64,000 nt of DNA from Rhodoferax sp. Its GTDB lineage: Bacteria > Pseudomonadota > Gammaproteobacteria > Burkholderiales > Burkholderiaceae_C. The notes beneath the pieces are model-generated. The model was not told the origin of the DNA, did not search any database, and saw only the letters and a program-made list of their open reading frames with translations. Location: positions 1 through 64,000 of the forward strand of contig NZ_JANXMU010000081.1 in NCBI RefSeq assembly GCF_025354435.1, given 5' to 3'. Of the stretch, positions 38,477 to 47,324 are shown piece by piece; position 1 is the first letter of the stretch; each line of letters starts with the position of its first letter. A program made the position numbers and the translations under genes.

Positions 38477-39787
38477 ATGAATTCTGTTTCTTCTTCTAAT
38501 AGCGCTCCCATCACCGATTTAGACAGCTGGCTTGCCGCCCTGTTACGCCCCACCGCCTTGGTGGAACTGGCCTCTTTAGGCGTGTGCATTCTGCTGGCGT
38601 GGACCTTGGTGTGGCTGCTGCGCCGGGCGGTGGGTACGCCAGACGAAAAGTCCATTCTGTTTGGCCGCCGCATCGTCGATGGCGTGATGTTTCCGCTGCT
38701 CTTGCTAGGCCTGGGCCTGCTCGACGAATTGCTGCTGCAGCAGTGGATTCCGCTGGCGCTGTTCAAGATCGCCATGCCGGTGCTGGTGTCGTTGGCGGTG
38801 ATCCGCACGGGGGTCAAGGTGCTGCAGGTGGCGTTCAACAACGCACCCGTGGTGCGGCTGCTGGAGCGCACCATTTCCTGGGTCGCCTGGCTGGCCATGG
38901 TGCTGTGGGTCAGCGGCCTGCTGCCGGTGCTGTTGGACGAGCTGGACCAGTTCAAGTGGAAGGTGGGCGGCTCCATGCTGTCGGCCCGCAACCTGGTGGA
39001 AGGCGCGCTCACCGCCGGTGCGGTGCTGATCTTCACGCTGTGGATTTCGGCCGCCATCGAGGCACGGCTGCTCAAGTCGGCCACCGGTAGCGCGTTGTCG
39101 CTGCGCAAGGCCATCAGCAACGCCACCCGGGCCTTGCTGATGTTTGTGGGCCTGCTGGTGGCCTTGTCGTCGGTGGGCATCGACCTGACGGCGCTGTCGG
39201 TGCTGGGCGGTGCGGTGGGCGTGGGTATCGGCTTTGGCCTGCAAAAGCTGGCGGCCAACTATGTGAGCGGTTTTGTGATTCTGGCCGAGCGCAGCATCCG
39301 CATTGGCGACTTTGTGAAGGTAGACAACTTTGAAGGCCGGGTCACCGACATCAACGCCCGCTACACCGTGGTCAGCGCCCCCAATGGCCGCGAATCCATC
39401 GTGCCCAACGAGATGCTGCTGATCCAGCGGGTGGAAAACCTGTCGCTGAACAATTCCAGAATTTCCCAATCGACCGAAGTGGCCGTAGGCTACGACAGCG
39501 ATGCCGACCTGGTGATCCGCCTGCTCACCGATGCCGCGCTGCAAGAGCCGCGCGTGCTGCGCGAGCCCGCCCCCAGTGTCACCCTGACCGCCTTTGGCGT
39601 TGACGGGCTGGAATTCGCCCTGGGCTACTGGATCGCCGACCCCGAAAACGGGCAGGGCAATCTGCGCTCCGCCATCAACCTGCGCATCTTGCAAGCCCTG
39701 CGCGCCCACCATATCGACGTGCCATATCCGCAGCGGGTGGTGCACACGGTCGCGGGTAAACCCGCGGAATCGCTGTCGCCAGATTGA
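38477..39787 (+). CDS. MscS-family mechanosensitive channel
   Basis: This 436-residue inner-membrane channel has about five N-terminal helices. The conserved pore helix and MscS middle domain follow: LSVLGGAVGVGIGFGLQKLAANYVSGFVILAERSIRIGDFVKV and then NARYTVVSAPNGRESIVPNEMLL. The pore-helix glycine/alanine pattern and the AERSIRIGD box are diagnostic. It is larger than E. coli MscS (286 aa) because of the extra N-terminal helices. The ATG at 38477 is chosen. A 19-codon upstream extension has no support. Confidence 0.9.
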   Translation: MNSVSSSNSAPITDLDSWLAALLRPTALVELASLGVCILLAWTLVWLLRRAVGTPDEKSILFGRRIVDGVMFPLLLLGLGLLDELLLQQWIPLALFKIAMPVLVSLAVIRTGVKVLQVAFNNAPVVRLLERTISWVAWLAMVLWVSGLLPVLLDELDQFKWKVGGSMLSARNLVEGALTAGAVLIFTLWISAAIEARLLKSATGSALSLRKAISNATRALLMFVGLLVALSSVGIDLTALSVLGGAVGVGIGFGLQKLAANYVSGFVILAERSIRIGDFVKVDNFEGRVTDINARYTVVSAPNGRESIVPNEMLLIQRVENLSLNNSRISQSTEVAVGYDSDADLVIRLLTDAALQEPRVLREPAPSVTLTAFGVDGLEFALGYWIADPENGQGNLRSAINLRILQALRAHHIDVPYPQRVVHTVAGKPAESLSPD

Positions 39788-39821
39788 CGCTACAGAGTGG
39801 TTCTGGATTCGATTTGCCCTC

Positions 39822-39827
39822 TATAAT
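39822..39827 (+). promoter_or_regulatory. Candidate -10 box upstream of etfBA
   Basis: A perfect TATAAT lies in the 139-base gap before etfB, about 100 bases upstream of the start. The -35 element is unclear, with TGGTTC at 39798 a weak candidate. The region after it is AT-rich. Confidence 0.4.
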
Positions 39828-39926
39828 TTAAAAAAGAACGACCGTACTATTTTTTATAGCCCTGCTTGGGTTGCGGCATAAAATCACGCTCGACAAGCAC
39901 ATTCCATAACTTTGAGGAGCCGTTAC

Positions 39927-40676
39927 ATGAAGGTCCTGGTAGCCGTAAAACGCGTTGTTGACTACAACGTCAAAGTCCGCGTCAAAACCGACGGAACGGG
40001 CGTAGACATCGCCAACGTCAAGATGAGCATGAACCCCTTTGACGAAATCGCCGTCGAAGAAGCCGTGCGCTTGAAAGAAAAGGGCATCGTCACCGAAATC
40101 ATCGCCGTCTCCTGCGGTGTCACCCAGTGCTCCGAAACTTTGCGCACCGCCATGGCCATCGGTGCCGACCGCGCCATCCTGGTCGAGACCAGCGAAGAAC
40201 TCCAACCCCTGGCCGTCGCCAAACTCCTCAAAGCCCTGGTCGACAAAGAACAACCCGGCCTCATCATCCTGGGCAAACAAGCCATCGACGACGACTGCAA
40301 CCAGACCGGCCAAATGCTCGCCGCCCTGGCCGACCTGCCCCAAGCCACCTTCGCCAGCAAGATCGAGATTGCCGACGGCAAAGCCAGCGTCACCCGCGAA
40401 GTCGATGGCGGCCTGGAAACCTTGAGCGTCTCTCTCCCCGCCGTGGTCACCACCGACCTGCGCCTGAACGAGCCCCGGTATGTGACGCTTCCAAATATTA
40501 TGAAAGCGAAGAAGAAGCAGCTCGATGTCTTCAAACCCGAAGACCTGGGTGTGGATGTATCCCCCCGCATCAAGACCCTGAAAGTCTCCGAGCCGCCCAA
40601 ACGCAGCGCCGGTATCAAAGTCCCCGACGTGGCCACCCTGGTCGCCAAACTCAAAACCGAAGCCAAGGTGATCTGA
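39927..40676 (+). CDS. etfB: Electron transfer flavoprotein beta subunit
   Basis: EtfB binds AMP and, with EtfA, passes electrons from acyl-CoA dehydrogenases to the quinone pool. The 249-residue product starts [20 protein letters not shown] and has the family blocks [38 protein letters not shown] and [25 protein letters not shown]. The ATG at 39927 has a strong Shine-Dalgarno GAGGAG 8 bases upstream. The stop precedes the etfA ATG by one base (TGACATG). Confidence 0.95.
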   Translation: MKVLVAVKRVVDYNVKVRVKTDGTGVDIANVKMSMNPFDEIAVEEAVRLKEKGIVTEIIAVSCGVTQCSETLRTAMAIGADRAILVETSEELQPLAVAKLLKALVDKEQPGLIILGKQAIDDDCNQTGQMLAALADLPQATFASKIEIADGKASVTREVDGGLETLSVSLPAVVTTDLRLNEPRYVTLPNIMKAKKKQLDVFKPEDLGVDVSPRIKTLKVSEPPKRSAGIKVPDVATLVAKLKTEAKVI

Positions 40677-40677
40677 C

Positions 40678-41610
40678 ATGACGACCCTCATCATTGCCGA
40701 ACACGACAACGCCAGCGTCAAAGGCGCCACCCTGAACACCGTCACCGCCGCGCTCCAATGCGGTGGCGATGTGCACATCCTCATCGCCGGTAGCAACGCC
40801 GGTGCCGCCGCCGCCGCTGCCGCCCAAATCGCCGGAGTCGCCAAAGTCCTGCACGCCGATGCCCCTGGCTTCGCCCACGGCCTGGCCGAAAACGTCACCG
40901 CCCAGGTGCTGGCACTGGCCTCCGGCTACAGCCACATCCTGTTCCCCGCCACCGCCTCCGGCAAGAACGTGGCCCCCCGCGTGGCTGCCAAGCTCGACGT
41001 CGGCCAGATCAGCGACGTGACCAAGGTGATCAGCGCCGACACCTTCGAGCGCCCCATCTACGCCGGTAACGCCATCGCTACCGTGCAAAGCCTGGATGCG
41101 ACCAAGGTGCTCACCGTGCGCACCACCGGTTTCGACCCCGCAGCGTCCACCGGCGGCTCTGCTTCTATGGAAGTACTGACTGCCGCCGCCGATGCGGGCA
41201 AGTCCAGCTTCCTAGGCAGCGAAATCGCCAAGAACGACCGCCCCGAACTCACTGCCGCCAAGATCATCGTCTCCGGTGGCCGGGCTTTGGGCAGCGCCGA
41301 GAAGTTCAACGAAGTCATGGTCCCGCTGGCCGACAAGCTGGGTGCGGCGCTGGGCGCCTCCCGTGCTGCGGTGGACGCAGGTTATGCGCCCAACGACTGG
41401 CAAGTGGGCCAGACCGGCAAGATCGTCGCACCCCAGTTGTACATCGCTGCGGGTATCTCGGGTGCTATCCAGCACTTGGCCGGCATGAAGGACAGCAAGG
41501 TCATCGTGGCGATCAACAAGGACGAAGAGGCGCCGATCTTCAGCGTGGCGGATTACGGGCTGGTGGCGGATTTGTTCGTCGCGGTCCCAGAACTGGTCAA
41601 GGCGCTGTAA
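40678..41610 (+). CDS. etfA: Electron transfer flavoprotein alpha subunit
   Basis: EtfA carries the FAD of the electron transfer flavoprotein. The 310-residue product has an N-terminal Ala-rich domain and the C-terminal FAD domain with [55 protein letters not shown] and [24 protein letters not shown]. The length matches the family. It lies in an operon with etfB. A strong terminator follows before the acyl-CoA dehydrogenase gene. Confidence 0.95.
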   Translation: MTTLIIAEHDNASVKGATLNTVTAALQCGGDVHILIAGSNAGAAAAAAAQIAGVAKVLHADAPGFAHGLAENVTAQVLALASGYSHILFPATASGKNVAPRVAAKLDVGQISDVTKVISADTFERPIYAGNAIATVQSLDATKVLTVRTTGFDPAASTGGSASMEVLTAAADAGKSSFLGSEIAKNDRPELTAAKIIVSGGRALGSAEKFNEVMVPLADKLGAALGASRAAVDAGYAPNDWQVGQTGKIVAPQLYIAAGISGAIQHLAGMKDSKVIVAINKDEEAPIFSVADYGLVADLFVAVPELVKAL

Positions 41611-41629
41611 GACGCAGGTCAGTGCAAAG

Positions 41630-41656
41630 GGGCATCGTGCGCGGTGCCCTTTTTTT
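41630..41656 (+). terminator. Rho-independent terminator after etfBA
   Basis: GGGCATCG (41630-41637) pairs with CGGTGCCC (41642-41649) around TGCG with one G-U pair, followed by seven T residues. It separates etfA from the acyl-CoA dehydrogenase gene, 28 bases before the ATG at 41684. Confidence 0.85.
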
Positions 41657-41683
41657 ACATCTATTCGATTTCGGAGACACCCC

Positions 41684-43474
41684 ATGCGCTACACCGCCCC
41701 GCTGAAAGACATGCTGTTCAACATCCAGCATCTGGCCCGCATCGACCACATCGCTGCGCTGCCGGGCTTTGAAGACGCGGGGCTGGACACGGCCCAGGCC
41801 GTGCTGGAAGAGGCGGCCAAGTTCAACGAGGGCGTGTTGGCACCATTGAACTGGGTGGGCGACCAAAATCCGTCGAGCTGGAAAGACGGCGTGGTCACCG
41901 CCACGCCCGGCTTCAAGGCGGCGTTCAAGCAATTTGCCGAAGGCGGCTGGCAGGGCCTGCAGCACCCGGCCGACTACGGCGGCGCGGGCCTGCCCAAGTC
42001 GATTGGCGCGGCCTGCGTGGAAATGTGCAACAGTGCCAACCTGAGCTTTGCGCTGTGCCCCTTGCTCAGCGATGGCGCGATCGAGGCACTGCTGACGGCG
42101 GGCTCTGACGCGCTCAAGGCCACCTACCTGGAAAAGCTGGTCAGCGGCGAATGGACCGGCACCATGAACCTGACCGAGCCGCAAGCCGGTAGCGACCTGG
42201 CCATGGTACGCAGCCGTGCCGAACCGGTCGGCGACGGCAGCTACAAGGTGTTTGGCACCAAGATTTTCATCACCTGGGGCGAACACGACATGGCCGAGAA
42301 CATCGTCCATCTGGTGCTGGCGCGGGTGAGCGGCGCGCCTGAGGGCGTGAAGGGCATCAGCCTGTTTGTGGTGCCTAAATTTTTGGTCAATGCCGATGGC
42401 ACGCTGGGCGCACGCAACGACGTGCACTGCGTCAGCATCGAGCACAAGCTCGGCATCAAGGCCAGCCCTACCGCCGTGCTGCAGTACGGCGACCACGGCG
42501 GTGCTGTGGGCTTTTTGGTGGGTGAAGAAAACCGCGGCCTGGAATACATGTTCATCATGATGAACGCCGCCCGATACGCCGTGGGCGTGCAGGGCATTGC
42601 GGTGGCTGAGCGGGCCTACCAGACCGCGGTGCAGTTTGCCAAAGACCGGGTGCAAAGCCGCCCGGTGGATGGCAGCATCAAGGCCAGCGTGGCCATCATC
42701 CACCACCCCGACGTGCAGCGCATGCTGATGACCATGCGCGGCCACACCCAGGGCTGCCGCGCTATGGCCATGGCGGCGGCGGCGGCCTACGACACGGCGC
42801 ACCACCACCCGGATGCCGATACGCGCCAGCAAAACCAGGCGGTCTATGAATTCCTGGTGCCGCTGGTCAAGGGCTACAGCACCGAAATGAGCCTGGACGT
42901 GGCCTCGCTGGGCGTGCAGGTGCACGGCGGCATGGGCTTCATCGAAGAAACCGGGGCGGCGCAGTACCTGCGCGATGCCAAGATTCTGAGCATTTATGAA
43001 GGCACCACTGCCATCCAGGCCAACGACTTGGTAGGCCGCAAAACCCTGCGCGATGCCGGTGCCACGGCCAAGGCAATCGCGCGCCAGATCGTGGTGACCG
43101 AAACCGCGCTGGCCCAGAGCGGCAGCGCCGATGCGGTGGCAGTAGCCAAGCGCCTGAAAACCGCCCGCACCGCCTTTTTGGACGTGGTGACCTTTGTGGT
43201 GACCCAGGTCAAGGCCCAGCCCAACGCCGTGTTTGCGGGCAGCGTGCCTTACCTGATGCTGGCGGGCAAGCTGGTGGCGGGGTGGCAACTGGCGCGTTCG
43301 CTGCTGGTGGCCGAGGAACTGCTGGCCAAGGGCGAAGACACCGCTTTTATGCAGGCCAAGATCACCACCGCACGCTTTTATGCCGACCACGTGCTGGTGG
43401 CGGCGCAAAGCCTGCGCGACAGCATCGTGGAAGGTGCCGACAGCGTGACCGGTATGGCAGTGGACGCATTCTGA
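41684..43474 (+). CDS. Acyl-CoA dehydrogenase, DmdC-like long form
   Basis: This 596-residue flavoprotein belongs to the acyl-CoA dehydrogenase clade that has an extra C-terminal domain, as in 3-methylmercaptopropionyl-CoA dehydrogenase (DmdC). Visible blocks are NLTEPQAGSDLAMVRSRA, KVFGTKIFITWGEHDM, LGIKASPTAVLQYG and VHGGMGFIEETGAAQYLRDAKILSIYEGTTAIQANDLVGRK with the likely catalytic Glu region. It would pass electrons to the ETF encoded just upstream. The true acyl-CoA substrate is unknown. A dispersed repeat follows it. Confidence 0.9.
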   Translation: MRYTAPLKDMLFNIQHLARIDHIAALPGFEDAGLDTAQAVLEEAAKFNEGVLAPLNWVGDQNPSSWKDGVVTATPGFKAAFKQFAEGGWQGLQHPADYGGAGLPKSIGAACVEMCNSANLSFALCPLLSDGAIEALLTAGSDALKATYLEKLVSGEWTGTMNLTEPQAGSDLAMVRSRAEPVGDGSYKVFGTKIFITWGEHDMAENIVHLVLARVSGAPEGVKGISLFVVPKFLVNADGTLGARNDVHCVSIEHKLGIKASPTAVLQYGDHGGAVGFLVGEENRGLEYMFIMMNAARYAVGVQGIAVAERAYQTAVQFAKDRVQSRPVDGSIKASVAIIHHPDVQRMLMTMRGHTQGCRAMAMAAAAAYDTAHHHPDADTRQQNQAVYEFLVPLVKGYSTEMSLDVASLGVQVHGGMGFIEETGAAQYLRDAKILSIYEGTTAIQANDLVGRKTLRDAGATAKAIARQIVVTETALAQSGSADAVAVAKRLKTARTAFLDVVTFVVTQVKAQPNAVFAGSVPYLMLAGKLVAGWQLARSLLVAEELLAKGEDTAFMQAKITTARFYADHVLVAAQSLRDSIVEGADSVTGMAVDAF

Positions 43475-43475
43475 C

Positions 43476-43535
43476 GTGCTATTTATTGTGTAGCTACTAG
43501 CGTAGGTAGTAACTATGCTAGAGCCTGATTTCTTA
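43476..43535 (-). repeat. Dispersed palindromic repeat after the acyl-CoA dehydrogenase gene, copy H
   Basis: The plus strand reads GTGCTATTTATTGTGTAGCT, then ACTAGCGTAGGTAG and CTATGCTAGAGCCTGATTT. It is the reverse orientation of the consensus and occupies most of the 83-base gap before the nitronate monooxygenase-like gene. Confidence 0.8.
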
Positions 43536-43557
43536 TAAAAACCAAGATGGAGACGAA

Positions 43558-44514
43558 ATGTCCAAGCTTCCCGCCGCTTTAAGTGCCTTGCCGCTGCCCA
43601 TCATCGCCTCACCGATGTTCATTGTCAGCACACCGCAGTTGGTGATTGCGCAGTGCATCGCCGGTGTGGTGGGCTCCATGCCGTCCCTCAACGCGCGCCC
43701 GGCATCCCAGCTGGACGATTGGCTGGCCGAGATCACCGAGACCCTGGCGGCCTACAACCTGGCCCACCCCGATAAACCTGCCGCGCCGTTTGCCATCAAC
43801 CAGATCGTGCACAAGTCGAACGACCGGCTGGAGCACGACATGCAGGCCTGCGTGAAGTTCAAGGTGCCTATCGTCATCACCTCGCTGGGCGCGCGCGAAG
43901 ACATCAACGCTGCCGCGCACAGCTACGGCGGCGTGGTGCTGCACGACAGCATCAACAACAAGTTTGCCCACAAGGCGATTGAAAAGGGCGCCGACGGCCT
44001 GATCGCCGTGGCCACCGGCGCGGGCGGCCATGCGGGCATCAAGAGCCCGTTTGCGCTGATCCAGGAAATCCGCGAATGGTTTGACGGCCCGCTGGCCCTG
44101 AGCGGCTCCATCTCTACCGGCGGCGCAGTGTTGGCGGCCCAGGCCATGGGGGCCGACTTTGCCTACATCGGCTCGGCCTTCATCGCCACCACCGAGGCAC
44201 GGGCTACGCTGGCCTACAAGCAGGCCGTGGTAGATGGCGATTCGGACGACATCGTGCTGAGCAATTTGTTCACCGGCGTGCACGGCAACTACCTGGCCCC
44301 ATCGATCCGCGCGGCGGGCCTGGACCCCGAGAATTTGCCTGAAAGCGACCCCACCAAGATGAACTTTGGCGGCGATACGGCAGCCAAGGCTTGGAAAGAT
44401 ATTTGGGGCTGCGGTCAGGGCATCGGCGCAGTCCGTAAAATCCAGCCTGTGGCCGACTATGTCGCCCAACTCTCCCGCGAATACGCCGAGGCCAAAGCCC
44501 GGCTGTCTTTGTAA
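43558..44514 (+). CDS. Nitronate monooxygenase-like FMN flavoprotein
   Basis: This 318-residue TIM-barrel protein belongs to the NAD(P)H-dependent flavin oxidoreductase/nitronate monooxygenase family. It has LPIIASPMFIVSTPQLVIAQ at the start, then FAINQIV, the FMN-binding GAGGHAGIKSPFALIQEIR with the catalytic His region, and SGSISTGGAVLAAQAMGADFAYIGSAFIAT. Nitronate oxidation is known for some members, while others are oxidoreductases of unknown substrate. It follows the acyl-CoA dehydrogenase and is followed by a strong terminator. Confidence 0.88.
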   Translation: MSKLPAALSALPLPIIASPMFIVSTPQLVIAQCIAGVVGSMPSLNARPASQLDDWLAEITETLAAYNLAHPDKPAAPFAINQIVHKSNDRLEHDMQACVKFKVPIVITSLGAREDINAAAHSYGGVVLHDSINNKFAHKAIEKGADGLIAVATGAGGHAGIKSPFALIQEIREWFDGPLALSGSISTGGAVLAAQAMGADFAYIGSAFIATTEARATLAYKQAVVDGDSDDIVLSNLFTGVHGNYLAPSIRAAGLDPENLPESDPTKMNFGGDTAAKAWKDIWGCGQGIGAVRKIQPVADYVAQLSREYAEAKARLSL

Positions 44515-44545
44515 TTTTTACTGGCGCGCTGCGCTTCTGATACCT

Positions 44546-44588
44546 GTCCGCCCGCCGCTGCACTGCCAGCGGCGGGCGGACGTTTTTT
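44546..44588 (+). terminator. Strong Rho-independent terminator after the flavoprotein gene
   Basis: GTCCGCCCGCCGCTG (44546-44560) and CAGCGGCGGGCGGAC (44567-44581) form a perfect 15-bp stem with a 6-base loop, followed by GTTTTTT. It is unusual because the next gene starts 7 to 13 bases beyond the stem. Confidence 0.92.
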
Positions 44589-44594
44589 GTGACG

Positions 44595-45722
44595 ATGCCG
44601 ATTTCTACACCCCGCGCTTCCCGCATTCCGTTATTGGATGTTCTCAAAGGCCTGGCCTGCATGCTCATCGTGGCCCACCACCTGGTGTTTTACGGCCCCA
44701 TGTCCACGACCGCCTACCCGCTGGCCAGCGAATTGATGGACTGGCTGTTCACTTACGGCCGCATGGCGGTACAGGTGTTTCTGGTGCTGGGTGGCTACCT
44801 GGCCGCCAGCACCCTGGCCCCTGACGGCGTGGCCCGGTTCGAAGGGTCCTGGCAGCAGGTGCAGCGGCGCTTTGTGCGGCTGTCCACGCCGTATCTGGCC
44901 GCGCTGCTGTTTGGCCTGCTGGCGGCTGCCGTGGCGCGCTACGGCATGGAGCACCCGTCCATCCCGTCCGAGCCCTCGCTGCCCCAGTTGCTGGCCCATG
45001 TGTTCATGCTGCAGGATTTGCTGGGCTATGAGGCCCTGTCGGCCGGGGTTTGGTACGTGGCTATCGACTTCCAGCTGTTTGTGCTGGCGGTGCTGGTGTT
45101 CAGTCTGGCGCGTCGATGGTCGGGTGGTCTGTCAAACGGTCCATCGGCCCGCTGGCTGTCCCCGGTGCTGGTGGTGGGGTTGACCAGCGCCTCGCTGCTG
45201 TATTTCAACCTGGATGCCAATTTCGACACCCTGGGCCTGTACTTTGCCGGGGCCTACGGCATGGGCATGCTGGCGTTTTGGGCAGGACGCAGTGCCCGGC
45301 CCTGGGCCTGGCTAGTGGCCTTGGCCTTGCTGGGCTTGACCGCCCTGGTGCTGGACTACCGCGAGCGCATCGCCGTGGCCTTGGTCACCACCCTGGTGCT
45401 GGGCGTGTTGCAGGCTAGCCCCTGGGCACGTCAGTGGTCGCCGCTGCCACGCGTGCAGCGCCTGGGGCAGATGTCGTACTCGGTGTTTTTGGTGCATTTC
45501 TCGGTGTGCCTGCTGGTCAACACCGTGTTCAGCCAGTATTTCCCCGCCCAGCCGTGGATGAATGCTGCGGGCATGCTGCTGGCCTTTACGCTGTCGCTGC
45601 GCTCGGGGCAGTGGTTGTACCGCAATGTGGAGACCCGTCTGATCTGCATGCCCTCGGCCTTGCGCCTGCAGGGCAGCTTTTTGGCCGCGGGTTTGCTGCT
45701 GATGGGGCTTAAGGCGCTCTAG
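44595..45722 (+). CDS. Acyltransferase family 3 (OPGC/OatA-like) membrane protein
   Basis: This 375-residue inner-membrane acyltransferase has about ten helices. The N-terminal motif IPLLDVLKGLACMLIVAHHLVFYG carries the catalytic His of the family. The FLVLGGYLAASTL and GQMSYSVFLVHFSVCLLV blocks are also typical. Such proteins acetylate polysaccharides, peptidoglycan or glycans, but the acceptor here is unknown. Both a GTG at 44589 and the ATG at 44595 are possible starts, and neither has a clear ribosome-binding site because the upstream sequence is the terminator hairpin. Its 3' end overlaps the convergent GST gene by 14 bases. Confidence 0.85.
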   Translation: MPISTPRASRIPLLDVLKGLACMLIVAHHLVFYGPMSTTAYPLASELMDWLFTYGRMAVQVFLVLGGYLAASTLAPDGVARFEGSWQQVQRRFVRLSTPYLAALLFGLLAAAVARYGMEHPSIPSEPSLPQLLAHVFMLQDLLGYEALSAGVWYVAIDFQLFVLAVLVFSLARRWSGGLSNGPSARWLSPVLVVGLTSASLLYFNLDANFDTLGLYFAGAYGMGMLAFWAGRSARPWAWLVALALLGLTALVLDYRERIAVALVTTLVLGVLQASPWARQWSPLPRVQRLGQMSYSVFLVHFSVCLLVNTVFSQYFPAQPWMNAAGMLLAFTLSLRSGQWLYRNVETRLICMPSALRLQGSFLAAGLLLMGLKAL

Positions 45723-46365
45723 GAAAGGGCAGGCCCGCACTGCCAGACTGCCACGGCGCAAATTTTTGCATCACCTGCGCAAACAGCGCGGATGCTTCAA
45801 AATCTGCCAGCCATTTTTGCACCCGCGGCCAAGGCTGGGCCGCAAACCAGGTGGCATCCACATGCGCAAATTGGCGCACAAACGGTGCGGTGGCCATATC
45901 GGCCAGCGTGGGGTGGAGGCCGAACAGATAGGGCTGTCTGGCCAGGCGTTGCTCCCATTCGGAAACCATATGCCCGATAGCAATCCGGTGTAGGTACTGA
46001 CTGGGTGAGGTGCTATCGTCTTCATAGCGACCTGGGTATTTGTAGCGGTCCAGGTGGTGTTTGAAGGGGCCGTCCACCGCACTGGTCAACGCCAGCATTT
46101 CCGCCAGTGGCGCTTGCAGCCAGCCCGCAGGGTCGCTGTGCTCCAAAGCCCAGCGCATGATGTCCAGGCTCTGCTCCAGCACGCGGCCATTGGGCAGTAC
46201 CAGCACCGGCACCGTGGCTTTGGGGGATGCCGCCAGCAGCTCGGGCGGCTTGTTGCGCAGCACCACTTCGCGCAATTCCACTGTTTGGCCACTCACGGCC
46301 AGCGCCAGCCGCGCCCGCATGGCGTAGGGGCAGCGGCGGAAGGAATACAGGATGGGCAGCGTCAT
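45709..46365 (-). CDS. Glutathione S-transferase family protein
   Basis: This 218-residue soluble protein has a thioredoxin-like N-terminal domain (LYSFRRCPYAMRARLALAVSG with a Cys-Pro-Tyr motif, and KATVPVLVLPNGRVLEQSLDIMRW for glutathione binding) and an all-alpha C-terminal domain. The CPYA motif suggests a Cys-type or glutaredoxin-like GST. The ATG at 46365 overlaps the trhO stop by 4 bases, so they are co-transcribed. The block YEDDSTSPSQYLHR is encoded by DNA weakly like the dispersed repeat, but I do not count it as a copy. Confidence 0.88.
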   Translation of the reverse strand: MTLPILYSFRRCPYAMRARLALAVSGQTVELREVVLRNKPPELLAASPKATVPVLVLPNGRVLEQSLDIMRWALEHSDPAGWLQAPLAEMLALTSAVDGPFKHHLDRYKYPGRYEDDSTSPSQYLHRIAIGHMVSEWEQRLARQPYLFGLHPTLADMATAPFVRQFAHVDATWFAAQPWPRVQKWLADFEASALFAQVMQKFAPWQSGSAGLPFPRAP

Positions 46366-47294
46366 TTGGCGAGCTTTGCGCCGACGTGCTGTGTTTGCCT
46401 TGCGTCGGCCAGCGCCATCTGCCGCTCGCGCTCGCGGTAGCCCTGTTTTTGGGCTTCGGTGGTCTGGTCCACGCAGCGGGCGCAAGCCACACCGCGTTCA
46501 AATTCGGGCGATGCCAGGTCGGCCTCGGTCAGCGGGTGGCGACAGGAGCGGCAGAGTTCCAGCCCGCCGGGCACCAGGCCGTGGCCTACCGACACGCGCT
46601 CGTCAAACACAAAGCATTGGCCGCGCCACAGGCTGTCGGCCTCGGGCACAGTCTCTAAATACTTCAGGATGCCGCCTTCCAGGTGGTAGACCTCGTCAAA
46701 GCCCTGGGCGCGCAGGAAAGCGGTGGATTTTTCGCAGCGGATGCCGCCGGTGCAGAACATCGCGACCTTGGGCTTTTTGGCCAGCGGCTGGCCCTCGGCA
46801 CGGGCCTGCTCGACCCACTGGGGCAGTTCGGCAAAGCTGCGGGTGTGGGGGTTGAGCGCGCCCTCAAAGCTGCCGATGGCCACCTCGTAGTCATTGCGGG
46901 TATCTACCACTACCACGTCCGGGTCGCTGATCAAGGCGTTCCAGTCGGCGGGTTGGACGTACTGCCCGGCCAGTTGGGTCGGGTCCACGCCCGGCACACC
47001 CAGGGTGACGATTTCGCGTTTGAGCCGCACCTTCATGCGGTAGAACGGGTCGTGGCGGGCGGTGGCCTCCTTGTGCTGCAACTGCGCCAGGCGCGGGTCG
47101 TTGCGCAGCCAGGCCAGCACCGCGTGCACACCGTCTGGCGGCCCGGCGATGGTGCCGTTGATACCCTCGGTCGCCAGCAACACCATGCCCTTGACCCCGT
47201 GCGCCTCGCAGCAGGCCAGCAGCGGGGCTTGCAGGGCGGTGTAGTCGGGCAGGGCGACAAACTGGTAGAAGGCGGCGGTTAAAAAATCAGACAT
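46362..47294 (-). CDS. trhO: tRNA uridine-34 5-hydroxylase, rhodanese family
   Basis: TrhO (YceA family) forms 5-hydroxyuridine at tRNA wobble position 34. The 310-residue protein has the N-terminal YceA domain (LLATEGINGTIAGPPDGV), the MKVRLKREIVTLG block, a rhodanese domain with VVVDTRNDYEVAIGSF and the active-site CTGGIRCEK (Cys181, Cys187), and a Cys-rich C terminus (CRSCRHPL and CARCVDQ). The length and motifs are fully typical. It lies upstream of the GST gene in one unit. Confidence 0.94.
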   Translation of the reverse strand: MSDFLTAAFYQFVALPDYTALQAPLLACCEAHGVKGMVLLATEGINGTIAGPPDGVHAVLAWLRNDPRLAQLQHKEATARHDPFYRMKVRLKREIVTLGVPGVDPTQLAGQYVQPADWNALISDPDVVVVDTRNDYEVAIGSFEGALNPHTRSFAELPQWVEQARAEGQPLAKKPKVAMFCTGGIRCEKSTAFLRAQGFDEVYHLEGGILKYLETVPEADSLWRGQCFVFDERVSVGHGLVPGGLELCRSCRHPLTEADLASPEFERGVACARCVDQTTEAQKQGYRERERQMALADARQTQHVGAKLAK

Positions 47295-47324
47295 GCGGAC
47301 ACACGCGAAGGCAGGGGCGGCAGT

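Noticed and set aside
41597-43408. 603-codon open frame antisense to the acyl-CoA dehydrogenase gene
   Set aside because: It is a shadow frame caused by high GC at third codon positions. It is rich in His and Gly with no domain motifs, and the sense strand encodes a full acyl-CoA dehydrogenase.
45985-46032. Possible dispersed repeat copy in the GST gene
   Set aside because: It has GCTAT and ATAGC arms, but the remaining sequence does not follow the consensus and the protein shows no clear insertion.
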